This document shows positions 23,620 to 39,000 of a DNA stretch of 64,000 nt, piece by piece. The position numbers and the translations under genes were made by a program. The notes below the pieces were generated by a model. The model was not told the DNA's origin, ran no database searches, and was given only the letters and a program-made list of their open reading frames with translations. The first letter of the stretch is position 1; the number at the start of each line of letters is the position of its first letter. This DNA comes from Paragonimus westermani (taxonomy: Eukaryota > Platyhelminthes > Trematoda > Plagiorchiida > Troglotrematidae). The stretch covers positions 78,728 through 142,727 of the forward strand of contig QNGE01001716.1 of the NCBI GenBank assembly GCA_008508345.1. The letters run 5' to 3'.

Positions 23620-26600
23620 CTTGAACAATTTTTAGAAAAAAACGAAATGTACATAAGAATATTTTGGTAAAAACTAGATCTTATTAGAAAACAGGTTACG
23701 AAACCATTGTTTTTTAAACGGGATAAAGTCATTTATCAGTCGACAATATATATTTAACAAACACTGGTTGACTACAGGGTCTACAGAGTGGGTCAACTTC
23801 TTGAAGGTTTTTCCAAATGCATTGCGTATGATGCAACCAACCATGCATACTCTTCCAGTGACGACAACACGATGAATACGTGTGACTTTATGTAGGATCA
23901 GCACTGCAATGGGCCTTCGAGTACATGAGAAACCTTGGAAAACAAGAGAATTTCACGGTATACGCGTGTGGTAAGGAAGACACAGATCGGGCTAAATTGT
24001 ATTCCAACGGGACACCAAAACAGATTACGGAACACCATAGATGACCGTTCGCTCAGACAGCTCAAGGGAGCGATCACACAGACCATGGACTACTACATCA
24101 CGTACGTAAACATACATACGTAACAAGACACGGGTTGGATCCGACTGCACAATGGCTTGAACTGACGGTCACCGCAAAAGTGATAAGGAATGTACTTGAG
24201 TAGTACGATTGCTTAAGAGTCGATTGTGAATTTGTATCAGTAAGATTACCAACTGGATTTTCTTCTGAATTCCCATTGTTTTTGACCGTTTCCTCCTTTG
24301 TATTTATACATCTGCTAATTTGTGGACAACTGTTTAGAACAACTGCAGCTAGAACTAATATACAGAGAAACACAGATAGGGCTCAGGGCTGTCAGCGGAA
24401 GCAGACAGGTATGATGCTGTTGCCAAAGTGTCACACAAGCACGACCAGATGGAGGTTTTATTATGATAAATGGAGGGATGGTTGGGATTAAAGTTATAAC
24501 CCCTTATGTCAAAACCTAAACTAGTAACACCGAGTTGTTTGCAACTTGTAAACAAAAGCCAGAATTGCAACTAAACTGAACGTGGTATCCAAGTAGCTCT
24601 CACTATCCCGTTTTACTAGCTGACCATCTTTTCACAGACGACGCAAACGAACGGCAGCCACATTCATACCAATCAACCAGGTCATTCGCCTTATACTATG
24701 GTTTGTTAAACCGGAAATTAAGCAGTGGTGAATGTTTACCAACAAAACAGCAAAACAAAACGACCAACCCCTAGGGCGCTCTAATGAGAACTTACTGCCT
24801 TGTACCTAAAAGAGAATATTAAAAACGGTGGTTCGGTTCCACCGCCCAATGAACTTTGCTTCTGACGGATTCATCCCTATACTAGTGGGAACTTGCAGCA
24901 TAAGCCTATTTACTAGGTTGTTGTGAAAAGTTGATTATCGTGAAATTTATCGAACTCCATGACGAGATGTGCGATAATATGAAGAATAGGCTGTTGCGGA
25001 TTTGAGAAAAAAACAGTAAGAAGAAAAAACGAATTCTAAGAAAACTGTAACAGCTTAGTAATGTTAATTGGAAAGTCTAAGAGTTGTGTTTCTAGCAGTA
25101 TGCTATTAACGGAAACGATCACTAATGAGGACAACAGTATGGTAACCAGGGCTAAGATGTCTGATCGCAACAGTCATCATGATACGATGTACAAGGATGC
25201 TCCAAACAATAACCGTACGATTGACAGCAACACACTCATCGTCGAATTATACACACACACATACTGTATTCAGATTAAGTTTAGACAGGTAGCCAGGAGT
25301 AACCCTAGTAGATATGACCAACCAAATGCATGGAGGGAAAATAATTGAGGGTGCCAACTGCACTTTCAACATTCACCGAGAGTAGATACCAAAGAAAATC
25401 GCCAAAAAATACGAGGTTAGATATAGCCCACGCAATTCGGGCAACACTCTGGACAAAATATCGACTCTACTAACCGGGCACAACTGTGAATTTCTCAGAT
25501 GGATTTTTTAGCCCGGTTCGGGAAATGAATGGAGCGAACTCAGACGACAGCAAGTCGGCAGAAATGAATGGGTGTACGGTTGATACAAAACCAAAAGGAC
25601 ACCCACTATTTGAAACAACCGAAGGGAATCGAATTCAAAAGAAAACAGTAACTACAATTGTATGGAACAAAGAGATCTACGAGTGATCATTGCTCATGTT
25701 TGAACAAAAAGTTAGCATTTCATTGACGTAGTTTAACACCCCTGTACGACTAGTTAGCTGGGAACATCTATGTACAAAATGAACTCGAAACTGTAAGCTG
25801 CGTGCCCTTGCGTAAAATATGCTCACCATAACTCCAAACTGTGCCTGCTGGAGATATGAACGTACAACCTGGTTGCCTTACTTTAAAAGAGAAACGACTG
25901 GTTAGTTTGTTCGATAGTCTGAGGTAGCGAAACAACAAAGACAGTCGGTTGTTACCGTTATACTCATCTAACTGAATCAACTTACTGGGTTGTGCATTTC
26001 AGCGCAAAAGGTGGCAATGTATCATTTGGAGACCACCATGTGCAACCCATTCATGGGCGTAAAATCAGATATCGTCGACGTAACTCCACAAAAGATCAGT
26101 GTTCATTTCGGAATGAGCATCTTCGCTCAAGCCACTGTGTTATTTGTGGGCGTTTCGATTTTTTGTTTTCTCAGAACTCAACTGTTTGCAAACATAAACC
26201 ACCCGGTTGAAAGTTGAGCGACGAAGTGGAGCGAAACGCTCAACAAATAATATTGACTGTAAAATCATTCACATCAACAGTGGAGTGGTACGGATGAGCA
26301 CTTGGCAAAAACCGCAACAGATATACAGACCTTCTGCGAAGAAGCCTGTTTACAAGGTGCAAATACCATAGAATTGGGTTTCGACCTACCAGATAGAACT
26401 ATTGAACAAACGTGGACTGATCTGCCTAACTCTGAGCACCACAACGACCGCAGCACATACAACGAGCCAACATTGGAACTGTGAAGCTTATTTGACAGTG
26501 CGAGCCTTTGTCAGGAAGTAAGTGGGTGCTGGGTTCCCCGATTCGTGTTTGCACTGTAGAGTTTGGAAACCTCCTCTCGCCTGAACGGGAGTTCGAATGA

Positions 26601-29430
26601 TCAGCAGCAGCTACACTCAGTTCATGTACTGTTTCCCGCGTTCTACCACGTTTGCACTGGCATGTATCATGTTCATTAAAGTGCCGTAACGGGTAACCAG
26701 CGATCTAAACCTGTTCGCGTACGCTTATCAGACCAGGACAGTGACGCTGTTAGCATTAACAAAATGACGCTACCTCATAACCTTGACCAGTCTGGCATTG
26801 AGCCGACGACAACCTACATTGGTACGGCCGTCTCATCAATTGCGATCAGTTTATCAGATTTGGAGTGAGAATTTTATCACCGTTCCCTATTAGTTCCAAT
26901 GTTCTTCGAAGTTTAGTCTTCTGATTGCTATTGTTTTTACCTCATGTGGTACCCATCCCAATTACTGAGAATACAGCGACATTTAAATACAGAGACGATG
27001 TGGTTTTAGGTACCACGCACCCTAATCGAGTTTATCCACTAAAATGTTTTGGACAATTTGTCTTAAGCGTCGAGTTGCTCAAAGTTCTACAGTCCATCTG
27101 GTAACGCATCCAAATGTATACAATAAATGTTATCTACGGAAAGTGACAAAAAAGGAAAGTTTCTAACGAGTACCCACCTCTGTATCTGAAACGCAAATTC
27201 CTACCTCGTTTTCTACCCATGGTTAAAGCTGAGTACCAATGAGACTTGGTTGCCATCGTCTTTATTATCCTTAACAATACACCAGTAGTTGATAGTGACG
27301 TTTGGCTGCCATAGAACCATAAGCATAAGCTATGATTTAACTACGAAATAGAATGAATCTAGTCTACATCGGGAAGCCGTTATCTGGATTCAGACGTGTG
27401 CGACCGTTGTGCTTCCACCTTAAAAGCAAATAACGAAGCTGTAAGTAGCAGTAAAACTACATATGCAATATACGTTACTTGTCGTTTTCAATAACCTGTT
27501 TAATTACATGTTGATACTTTACTGACATCCCTGCCAAGCAACTTGCTTAACTGCCAGTGGTTCAAACCAGAGGCCAGATAGGTCACCAGAACTCAAATCA
27601 GGAGACTCAGTTTACTAGTGGCTGCTTTTAATTCCTTTTGTTAAGCCATAAATTAGCTATCTAGTACACTACACCAGTAGGCTGGGGAATCAGCAAACAA
27701 TGCACTGCTTATTGAGCAAAAGGGTAACATTGTTAACAGATGGCCTAACCACCTAGATATATGCAGTGTCAAGGGTTGTGTGGAAGTGATCGGTCTTTAT
27801 GATGTAGGTGAAGCTTTCAAGCCTCCTGGTCATACGCCCACCGATGCCATCTACTACGCGTGACTGAACCCAAGAGTCGAGGGACAACGACTTTAATACG
27901 ACCCATAACTTCAATGATAAGCAGCCAGTGTGTGCAACCTTAAAGTATCCACTTTATATTGATGACGTTTCACATAGCTAGACAGCTTTTTTGTAATGTC
28001 GGACAAAGTAAATCTCTCTCCATCTCATATAACTTACTCGGTCGGTACTCTTCACTGGATTTATCGTAAATCGTTTACCTTTCAGGTATGCTGTCGAAAA
28101 ACTGCACACACTTCGCAAGACCTCCAAAGCATCCATCACGTCATTAATGATTATTTCGCAAACAGTTTGTTGAGTTCCTTGTTTCTGACCATTTTAGAAA
28201 GTTTTATAATTTTTTACTGCAATAAGTTACCTGATAAATACCCAAAATTTGACCTTTTCTAACCAGTTTCATCTGCACGCACCCATTCTTATTCTAGTCC
28301 AAAAGTGGCTCGACTTTCAAGCTTCTTACCATTCCTAAATATTTTACAAAGATGAACCAACGGTTCTGCACAGCTGACATTAATTTTCAGGAAGTTCACA
28401 GCTAACTTTGTCAACACCGTTGTCGTTGTTATGACACGAGTGTGTACACAAAATATGTGGACGCGTAGAAAGCTGGAAATGCAACCATCAAGAATTAAAC
28501 AGAGTTTTACCGGTTTGAACTGAATGAGCGTGGATCGAACATGTAAGCTTATGTATAAATGCACATATGCAAAATGCTTAACTGGTCTTGACCAGTTCTG
28601 CTTCGACGACCACCACTCGCAAGCTTTCCGGTCACATTTCTGCAAGTCCACGCCAGATATGGAGTATGTGAGTGGAACCACAGGTGTTTCAGCACGGACT
28701 ATTTAGTTTAGTACATGTGAGCAGGCATCATGTTTCTCCTCGATAACTGTGACAAGATAGTGCAAAACGAATGCACCGGCCATGTGCATTGTGAAGTTCT
28801 CGAGGTATAGATAGAAGGTATTTGCCACATAACCACAAACGTCAGGGTTTAAGTCCCACTTCATATGTGAGTGTGAACTGTTGATAAGCTTGGTGCCAGT
28901 GTATTGCTTAAGATCAAAGTGGCCAATATAAACTAAGAAAGCACACTGTTCAACCACGTTAATGTAACAGTTGTTGACACTGATGGTCAACCATCACACA
29001 AACACTATACGAAACAGAGAAACAAAAAGGATTTACGAGGGATTCACAGCTTAAAAACTGTTTCAGTTATTCTTCAAAACTGGCAACATAACGCTTTCTC
29101 TGAAAATATACACACAAAATCAGGTGATTCACAGAACGACCAGCATATAGAAACCGTAAGAAACGTATGCCCAGAAATTTTTAGACAGTTCACAAAAATC
29201 TGTTTTGCAATGCACTAAGGATAAAAGTGTACTGCATAAGAGTTGCCGTTTAAGACTTAGAAACCGACACTATACGATTAGTCTGTCGCAAAAGAAACCT
29301 CAACAGTGATTTTGGATTCAAGTCACCAGCTCAGCCCATTTTTTGGTGGTAGTGGTGGTATGGCAGCGATAGTAGCAGTAGTTATAATACTGTATAAAAA
29401 TCCACCATGAAGTCAATGTTGGAAACTCAC
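23620..29430 (-). other. Intron of the FHIP-like gene (about 5.8 kb)
   Basis: Inferred from the flanking phase-0 splice junctions. No nested gene is recognised. A plus-strand segment near 25990-26215 translates to a cysteine/histidine-containing stretch faintly like a degenerate gag zinc knuckle, too weak to annotate as an element. The rest shows only short frames. Confidence 0.6.
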
Positions 29431-30024
29431 CGGACAAACAGACGAATGTTCAGCAACACCGTAGCTAAATTCATCGTCTTTCAGTGAGTAGGTAGACACG
29501 AGCAACAGAGCGTCCCGGGCTTGCCAGGCCAAATCTCCCTCTCGAAACACGAAGGGCACGAGTAAGTCAAACAATGAATCAATGCTCGGCAGTTTATCCT
29601 GAATGCTCGATTCAAACGAAGAGTGGCCGACAGAAATGTTTGGTTTGGGTTCCACATTCCAAGTCCAATCAACAAATTCATTCACCTGAAACTCGTTTGG
29701 ATTGTGCTTCCAGTTGACAACATGATCGGACGAGCTGTCCAAATCTCCTTCGCTAGTTCTCAGTGTGGACGGCTGAACTGGGTCAATGAGGCCAAGACAC
29801 CAGCGACGAAACAGCATTAGTTCGCCAGCGGTCATCGGCTCCTGTAAACTGACATCTAAATTAGGATCCGACGTAACGGGCGTTGTCTCACGATGTCCAA
29901 TTTCTGGATATTGGGAGCACAGTGCCACGCAAACGGAGTTCAGGGTGCGAACAAGAACGCGCTCCACCGCCAAACATGAACGGATAGCACAGTGGTGAAG
30001 CGTGGCCAGTAGCGGAAGAGCAAA
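29431..30024 (-). CDS. FHIP-like gene, exon 4 (core FHIP block)
   Basis: 198 codons on the minus strand. FHIP (FAM160) proteins join Hook and FTS in the FHF complex, which couples cytoplasmic dynein to early endosomes and related vesicles. The acceptor is ACCACAG just upstream (AG at 30026-30025) and the donor is CCG|GTGAGT (GT at 29430-29429), both phase 0. The exon opens with FALPLLATLHHC, matching the L.PLL.LL..C segment after the L.YE.L block, then VLVRTLNSVCVAL. After an acidic variable stretch it ends with LLVPFVFREGDL, QARDALLL and VAEHSSVCP. The last part is the most conserved signature of the family. The insert between the conserved blocks looks longer than in vertebrate members. Confidence 0.9.
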
Positions 30025-33000
30025 CTGTGGTAAAAATTAACACAAACCATTTTAAAAACGACGAGAGAACATAACGAATAAATGCCAAATCCTTCCATCA
30101 TACCTCGTGAAGAGTTGCAGCGGAGTTGGCTAGTAAAAAATCAACAGGTTGAAACCGTTATCAAAACGAACCTTTAGACAAACTGATCAACAAGAGTATA
30201 GGGTTTGATCCTAAACCATCTCGATGAACTCTCAGTGTTTCAACGACGATCATGACCACTGCGTAAGCTTTAGTAAACATGTGTTCAAACTTTTTGTTGT
30301 CGTTATCACAGTTTGAGCTCGAAAACAGCAGGTCAGAATTACTTATAAGGATTAACGTTTTGACAAGTGAACTGTTTCGTTGGAGCTTAATCCGTCGCAG
30401 TAAGTCTTTGTAATCGTCCTGATTCTTTCTGGTTTCTCGTAACTCGACTAATATACGGAACCGTTAATGCTCGATTATTCGAACAAGTGCATAACGGCTT
30501 AGCAATAACTCGAGAAAAGTAAAAGCATCACAGTTCGAATTGTCTTTTGTCGGTACAGCTTGTACTACTAGAACTACTGATATTATAAGAAGACATCTAA
30601 GTCGCAGTTAACTACAACACTCATACTTTTGACCGAACTACAAAAAATATATGCTGTTAATTACTGAGGTCTCACCTAAAATGACCCCAAGTACCCATTT
30701 CTCTATAGGTATTATTGATATGACTGTGTGAACGGTGATTCAGATAAAAAACATTTTTCTTTTGTAAACTTTGTATGCACTTCCCATAGGCGTAGGTGAA
30801 ACGTCATTTCCACGCGTAGTTTCAACGAAGATGGTCAAGTGCGCCAAGAATTCTTATTCAGATACAAGTGTTCATTTGTCCGTGTAGCTGGATTGCAATT
30901 AACCCCTTCAGACTGCAGTAACTAAACAGGTAAGGTCGGAATTTTATATATCAGTTTGCCCAAGCCGTCTGTTCTGCTTGGCAATCGAACCAAAGTATGC
31001 AACATGGCCATCCGGTGAAGCTGCAGTGTAGTGAGCCAAGTCAAACGCTCCAAAGTTAAATTGAATCGGGGCATAGAATGTGAGAAAGTTTCTGGTCAAA
31101 CGGCTGAGCACTTTGCTGATCTATCAATAAATATCGTAAGGTGTGCTAAACAGACCTTGTGCTTAGCTTAACGAAACCATCGTGATCCAAATGCATTCAG
31201 ATGTCCCTCAGTTTCAAGTAAAAATCCATCGCCTGTCGTCTTAATCACAGATTATGACTTGGCAGTCAGGTACGGGATTACTGAACCCCTATCAATGACT
31301 CGTTTTGTAAAGGACCGCTCACTTTCCATTGCAGATAGGCATCATGGAATGACTACTGGCTCCTCCTACGTACATTTTTGTCGCAATAACCATACTGACT
31401 ACTTAGTGGTTGTAAGACAAACGGCCTCCAAGTAGATATCGCTATAACGAAGCAATACACTACCGATCAATTATCAAAGTTAAGAAAATTACCATCAGCT
31501 AAATTCACGGAAGATCGTACACTCCACTGTCCGTCACGAATCGGAGCATGGCTTCTCGAGGGGATGACTACATCCTGCGTTTGGCTAGGTGAGGTCACTT
31601 CACCTACGATCCAGCGAAAAACTGTAGGTGTACTCAACGAGCTGTTCTACAAGTGTGTTTAGAAGTTGCTATTTATTCACACATCATACGGCCGTCCGTT
31701 GGACGTCAGATGCTGCATTAATCAGTGGGTAGCAAGCCATATTCAGCGATAATCACAAAATGAATTTAACAACAAAAAGGCCTAATTATTGCCTAGTTCA
31801 TTGAAACAATGTTCACGTCTTAGTGCTGTGAATGAGGCAACAAAGCGTGGTACTTTATGTTGTTTTTCTGAGCCAAAGTCTCTCAATATTAGATAGAGCA
31901 ATGAGAATATAATGGCCAGCGATCATGTGGCTTCTCCAAGAATCTTGGATGCAACCGTATTTTGTTGCTTGTCTGTTCTGTAAGCACGATTCTATGTACG
32001 CCCACCATGGGAGACTTGATATGAACTCATTGCCGCTTTCTTCAGCCGTGTAACTAACTGCACGCAACGAATACTTGCTCCTCCCCTAACGACCTATCTG
32101 TTATTCCCTTCTTCAAGGCCGTTTAACCTGGATATTTCAAGCGGTGTTTAACGCACTCAGAGTTTCTATGCAATTCTCATCTGGCAAACGTTTGCGTGCA
32201 TCCGAGTGGGCTGAAGCTTACTTCGTGCTCCATCTCCTTCTTCCCTCGATTGCTGCCGTTGGTCCCAGACTAGGTTAAAACTAAGTGCTAATTCTATTTC
32301 CCAACACTACTGGAAATATACGGCTTGCTTCCAAACACTACTGCGTTATTTTAGTTCGGTGCCCGTTAGAACTACATTTCGGCTGTTCTTCAAGAAAGAC
32401 GTTTTAAATTGTAAATGGACGAGCATCGAGCGCATATCCACTTGTTTACTACAAGATGTAGAACGTTGTCCAACTGGATGCCTGCCACCTGGGCTCTTAG
32501 ATTGTATTTTGTACTTCATCTTTGTGAAGAGAAAACATACATAGTAGCGTCTTCAAATAACGATATTATTTTCACAGGAGCTGCCAGATTTTTATAAGTT
32601 CCGAATTCAGTAACAGAACTTCTACAAATCTCTAATAATAGCAAGCCACGTGTGTAGAACTTTGTTGGTAGCTTACAGCTGTATCAATGGATTTCACTTG
32701 AATATTTCTTGATAGATTGCCCTCGTCGACGTAAAACTGAGTACGAAACAGCTTGAACTTGCGGATACGTGAACGACTGTTAACGACATGACAATACCGC
32801 TTGGTTCATAGATTAAATATTAGAGTTACAAATAAGTCGGTGTCTGTCGGCTGGAGCACCTGAAGCGTAAAGAAGTAGATGCAGTATGACTTCGCAAGTT
32901 ATGAATCCCGTGGTCTACTTTTGTCGAATATGACACTGAATTCACATATTCTGTGGACCAGCTAAATTCCTTCTTGATAGCTGCAATTTGCCCAAGTTTC

Positions 33001-36000
33001 ATATCCCTGTAAAACCTAGGTAGGCTCCAGAATAGCGTCTCAACTGAACCAACGAACGCCAGAGAAGTTGTAGCTCAACACTTTTCTCTTCCTAGGACAG
33101 ACTTAAGCCGAACGCTTTCGCTACTAAGACTTTCAAAAGTATACACGTTATACTGTTCACCTTTATGGTTGGTCGTGTAACTCCGGTGTCTTCTATGTGA
33201 CTCTCGGGGAGGGATTTTGCAAATTTTTTATACTTCTTCATCCGTTGGTTGACTTGCTGGCTTTAATATATCTGTCTTCGCTCGTGGTGCGTCTGATCAA
33301 TACCTCAAACATGTCCTTCCATACGATAGGACTTTGCGTACTGTGAGTAACATTGAGGGTTTGACGCATCCAACAGTGATGTTCAGTCATTTAACACTGG
33401 CAAGGTGCTGGCATTGCATGCAAATGAATGTCTTTGTCTGGAGACTGCTTTATCAGACAACAGAAGCGCGTTTACCTGTCGAGAACGCTTGCCAATGTGT
33501 GTCCTATGTTGGTGCGCCTGTGATGTTGGGCATCGCGTCTGAGATGGGTTATAATATGGTTACCCTGCTTCGTCCGTCTTGTGAAACCATCTAACGTGGT
33601 GGGCAAATCTGAAAGCGGTTAACTAAGTGGCCAAATTTGACACTAGAGTAAAGTGTTTAAAACCAGCAACAGTGGATGGACGTGAATTAGTTGGTGGAGC
33701 CACAGTGCAGATGATGTCGGGCAGCCGGCCGAATATGCTCTTCTGGATGCTGGCGGACACGACATTTTGTCTTGCGATAGATGTCCAAATATTCCGATCA
33801 GAGTCCAATAAACCGTCTGATAGCCGACGATCACATAAAATTTTACTTTGGGACAACCGACTGTAGTATAACAGACAATTCGTAGTATCGATGGCCGTGA
33901 GTAGTCTGAATCAGCATAATGAAAACTACTCCGCCGGCTTCCGCAGGTTGGAACAGGAATTACCATTAGTTTTATGCGCTAAAATGGATGGGCAAGCACG
34001 AAATTACATAATAACTGCCAAAATGAATGCCCATCATTAGGATTACGAGAATAAGAAAACTGTTGCGTACAAATGGGTCTGTGCCTGTACTGCCGTGCAT
34101 TTACGTACCATCTTCAATAATGTGAAAAGCTGACTCTTGGATGGCAGTTGCCCTCCCAGCAAAATAATTTCGAATTGACTAACTTAAGAAATTAAGTTCC
34201 TGATTGCAGTTGTTTGACGATGTTGACACATGGACTGTTCTAGAAGAGCTCAGGGACATCACCCAAGTAGTTAGATTTAAAAACAGATCGTAGGGAGCTC
34301 TTTGCCACGCCGACGAGTGTAGTGGGCAGAGCAAAGGTGATGCCTAATGCGGCACAAAAGAACCCTGTGAAGTTAGAGTGTGCCTTCGTAAAGCAAAACT
34401 TGGCGGTTGGACTTGACAGTCAGTCAGACCGTTGGTGAAATCATGGCTGCTCGAAGCGGTCCAGATTTGGAACAAAAGCTTACATCTTTGTGATGGTTGC
34501 CACCTCTTAATAGTTATTGAAAACGATTTTGTTCAACCTGAATACTCATCGGTGGGGAATCCGCGGACAGACTGGTTCGTTGACAGCCTGCTGCTACCAC
34601 CGATAGATCGAGGTCGTCCGTCCAAGGTGTCCAAGTAGACAGGAATTGTGCAGGTGGTACAAGTTGCACAGGGACTAAAATCATCCGCGGTTGCTGCAGC
34701 ATTCACGAAGGACTGACCGGAAACCACAGGGGTGAAGAAAGTGTGAAGCACTAAAGACAGCTCACAATGGATGTCAGGGAGCTGAAAACAGCCAAGCATA
34801 ACACAATCTTAAACTCACTGGCTTCCTCAACTGTAAGAAGAGTGGGTACTTGAAGCGTGAGTATCCAGTGCGAATTTTTGCCCTCGTAACTAAAATATGG
34901 CGTCCTTGTTCTTCTGCTTAAACGAGGTTAGTAACAACAAAACTACCCGATAACGACACAATATTATTGTGGGTGGAAATGAATGGAAAAAGTGCTCAAA
35001 CGATATGGGTACACAAACTTCGCTGGTCGGGTGAGGAAACAGACACATCGAAGTGTAGTCGCTAGACCTTGGATGAGACTGCTGGATTAGCTTAGGAAGC
35101 GGATTTTCGATCAAGTCGGCAGGGGACATTATTAAATAGATTGTAGGACACCGTTTTGCGTTATTTCCAATAAACAGCCAAATCATAAACGAAGCAGATC
35201 ACCTGGAAACCACTTGGAACGTGGAAAGGTGGGCCTTAAATGCGGGAGTTTTGTCCAGCAAATCGCGTGGAACATCAGGACATGCAGGTATGAAAATTCA
35301 GTACATCCTGATATAGGTATCCCCTGATGCAATCGATCATCGGTGAGTTTAGAGAGGTATTTACAATTGATGATGGTCTGTACAGATTTTATTACTCGTC
35401 GAACAATAGACTCCTTCAACACTGGAAAAGTCTGGAGCCCATGGAACTCTAAAACGTCACACTGCCCCAAAGAGGAAGTGACTAGATAACCAGAACGTAT
35501 GGTGAATGACGTCATGATTGATGAGCTAAAGAGTCCCTATAATTATTCGACTGTGCTATTAACGGGGCCAACAGAAGATTTTCGGTTAAGCATGGATTCG
35601 TGACGTTTCAAACTAATAACGCACTCGGTCCACTTTCACCAGTTACAGCTAGCCTTAAAAAATCACAACGGGTGAAGTTAGCCATTGACACTGAAGCGGG
35701 TTCATATTGCAGATAGATAGCAGCTGAACGAGAAGACCGAGAAAAGTGCCGTCCATGGTGTGAGCTGAACGATGTTACTTCAAGCGCACATTGCTCATTT
35801 CATTAAAATCGTCCCCTGCATCCCATCGCCTGTTGATAAACTTGCTGGAAACACTGGGCTCTATGTATGAATGTGATACTTTAGTTTACCGCTAATCTGT
35901 ACGTGCGCATGCATGGCAGCTTGAGGTCTTTTTGAGGCAAGTTCTCAAGATAGGTTTGTGAAACCACTATTCTAGGTTCCAAGGCCTTAAATCCACTACG

Positions 36001-39000
36001 ACACTAGCTGTAACCGGTGAAGGTTGTCCAGCGGTAGATTGTGATCGGTGTTTTTTCAAGAAAACAGACTGCAGGTTATTGGGGAGGGCTGTACTGACGG
36101 AGGATAGAAGGGGGATGTAGTAAGCTGGGTTCACCATCGACAACACTACGAATTCGTAATTAAGTATCCGCCGAGGAAAAGAATTGAAGAACAGCGGACT
36201 CTTAATTACGTGCCGACGTTTTAAGTAGGCGTTTGGATCCTGCAACGAATTTTAGTAATACTTCTGTTGGGTAAGATGCAAAGATTGAGGACTCCGGAAA
36301 ATAAAAAATTCAGTATTGTAGGTAAAAGACGGTTCGCATCACAGAATTCGGCAATAAACTGGAGATATTCTGTTGATATTTAAGTAGTCCCATATACGTT
36401 ACGCTGGAATACCGAACTGAAGACTGATCGATGATTCTTACGTGTTGTAACTATTTCGTGAAGAGAGGTACAGGTTGTCCACCACATGATATAAAATAGC
36501 GTACTTAAATTTTTCCAGGATATCACATCTTCTGAAACAAAGAAACGTTTTCTCCGAAAATTTGAAGTGATGTCAGTACTTGTCATACTTGCTCACTAAT
36601 ACTGTCAGTCATTGGGAGAGGGACGCAAAACATACAGTATCTAACAAAACCGATCTTGGTATCAGAGAGTGAAGAACAGTGATCAGTGTATGACATAGGA
36701 TTAATCCTTAACACGGAGAAACACAACAGATTCATAGGCAACTGGGGCGGGATATTTCTTTCGCTAGACAGAAGTAATAAATGGTTTGAGCCAAAAGGTC
36801 GATACAGTGAGTGATAAGAAGAACTGGTTCACTATGGCAAATCACATTGCACTGCAGACCAATTTCAGGCATCAAAAAGTCAAAGGTGGAGAACCTCTAA
36901 TCCGCATCAAAATTCAGGGCGAGTTCAAGCAATATTCCGACGGGTGGGAAAATAAAAGAGTCAAGTGACTGAAGCATTGTTGGGTGCCACAAGATGCAAC
37001 TGAGAGACAGTTTTCCTGCTGGGGCTACCGACTTACCGTGTGTCAGCCCAGGCAAGTATGAGTGAAACATAATTTTAGGTTTTGCACGACAGACGTCTGC
37101 ATTTATTAGTAAATCAAAATATATGTGAGTATAACCAAGATCGCAAATGAACTCAAGATAAAACTGAAAATGGAAGTAGGTCAGTAAGCAAAAGAGAGAG
37201 AACTGTTCAGTCATACACTGAGGATAGAACATTTAGTAGGACGACAAGCAAGCAATGGATAATTCTTAACAGCTCGCAGCCAGATGCAGGAATCACAGGG
37301 AAAACGACCATGTGCAACGATCGGTGCAAGGCAAATAACTAAAAAATAATGGAACGAACAGTCGAGGCCAGTGACGTAATACACTTCAAACGAAAATTAG
37401 GGCAAAATTTTTAATAAATGGACAGTGAGGAGAGCGTGAAATTAACCAGTCACATCGATAGATGGTGCGTATTACGAGTGAGGACAGCGAAAACCATCAC
37501 TCCGACCGGCAACGAGTACACAAAAAGCCACTGTTTGTCTTACATATGGAAAACTACAGACGGATGTAGAAAAGTGGAATAACTGTTCAACTGAATACTG
37601 ATCACTGGGAAAGTCAGACAGGGCAACCGTTCTGTGTAAACGAGGCTATGATTTCATGGTAATTTAGATGCACACAGAATATGTTGGTTGCTACAATCAA
37701 CCAACCTTCCGGTGGCAGCAGCATTCTGAACACAGGAGGAATTTTTTGCCTCGAAGAAAAAATGTTCAACAGTGACAGAAGTATTTTATCCCCATGTAAC
37801 GAACACTCGCATATCTGAAAATAACTACGTTTTTGATGACAATCTAATAATTGAAGTTATTAAAACAGTTTATGGTGTTCTGTTATGTTGAGTAATGAAA
37901 ATTTGTTGGATAACTGGTGTCTGAATAATTGTTTGTATGTGCGTGAAGACTGTAGACTTAGACTGAGATTGACAATAATGAACATTAAGAGTCAGTTCGG
38001 TGCTTTCCCCCAGCCCTTTCTTTTAACAAATACTGCATGAGTTTATTTACCACGCAAAACAGATATCACACGTTTTACAAGCGAGTGCTTCCGCTGGACA
38101 GTGATCAGATTCTCATATAATTATGTCCAATGATAGGCAGTTTAGGCATAGAAGTGACAGTACATCTGGTGGGGAAACAAAATGAAAGCATCAGTAACAC
38201 GTCACTATTATTTTGAATCTCGAAGGTGATATTCTCCGATTAGTATAAGATTTTGTTGTCACCCAATACACGCGGTTCAAATGGAAAAATCGAGGCCATA
38301 TGAAGGCGTCACTTTCACTTTGCAGAATGATTTTATATTCCCCATCACAGCTGTATTCGCTGGTGACAGCAGCATCAACATTGCCAATTCAAATTTGCCA
38401 GCCTACGTTCACCTAGTTCATTGGTTGACTTAGTCACTTTTTCCACATCGAAATAATGCTCACTTCTGTTATACTCTTTGGGTAATGGCTGCTTACGTTA
38501 TTCACCTTATAAATTGATAAATCGGTATCTTCGCATTTTATGTGATTGGGGGGATGGATGGAGACTGAGGATCTATAGGCCTTCCTGGCGTTTCCCAAAG
38601 ATCGTCAGTAACTTTCGTTTTCCCCACCTGCATTCGACCATGAGTGAATCAAGTCCTCTACATTAACACGTTCTACAATCAAACTCAGAGAGTGGAACAA
38701 GTGTGGTCTCCGCTTGAGTACAAAACACCCGTCACGGCTGTTGTTTGGACTGGCGGAGAACGCCCACGCAACTCTTGAAGTGAAAGCAGGCTGGATGTTT
38801 TTGCCGGATATAACACATCCACTGGGTAAGTAACAGGATCGGACACACAACCACTTACGTTTTTACGTCACAGTTGAAAAACAACCAGACGATTTTGTTA
38901 TGATAGATATGTTTAACGGTCAAACCCATTTAGGAGCACAAAGCCCCATCAGGACATCTCGAACTGGAGCGATCATATGTTGTTGTAATTCCTCTTAAAA

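Noticed and set aside
25990..26230. Degenerate gag zinc knuckle
   Set aside because: Cysteine/histidine spacing is broken and there are no neighbouring retroelement motifs.
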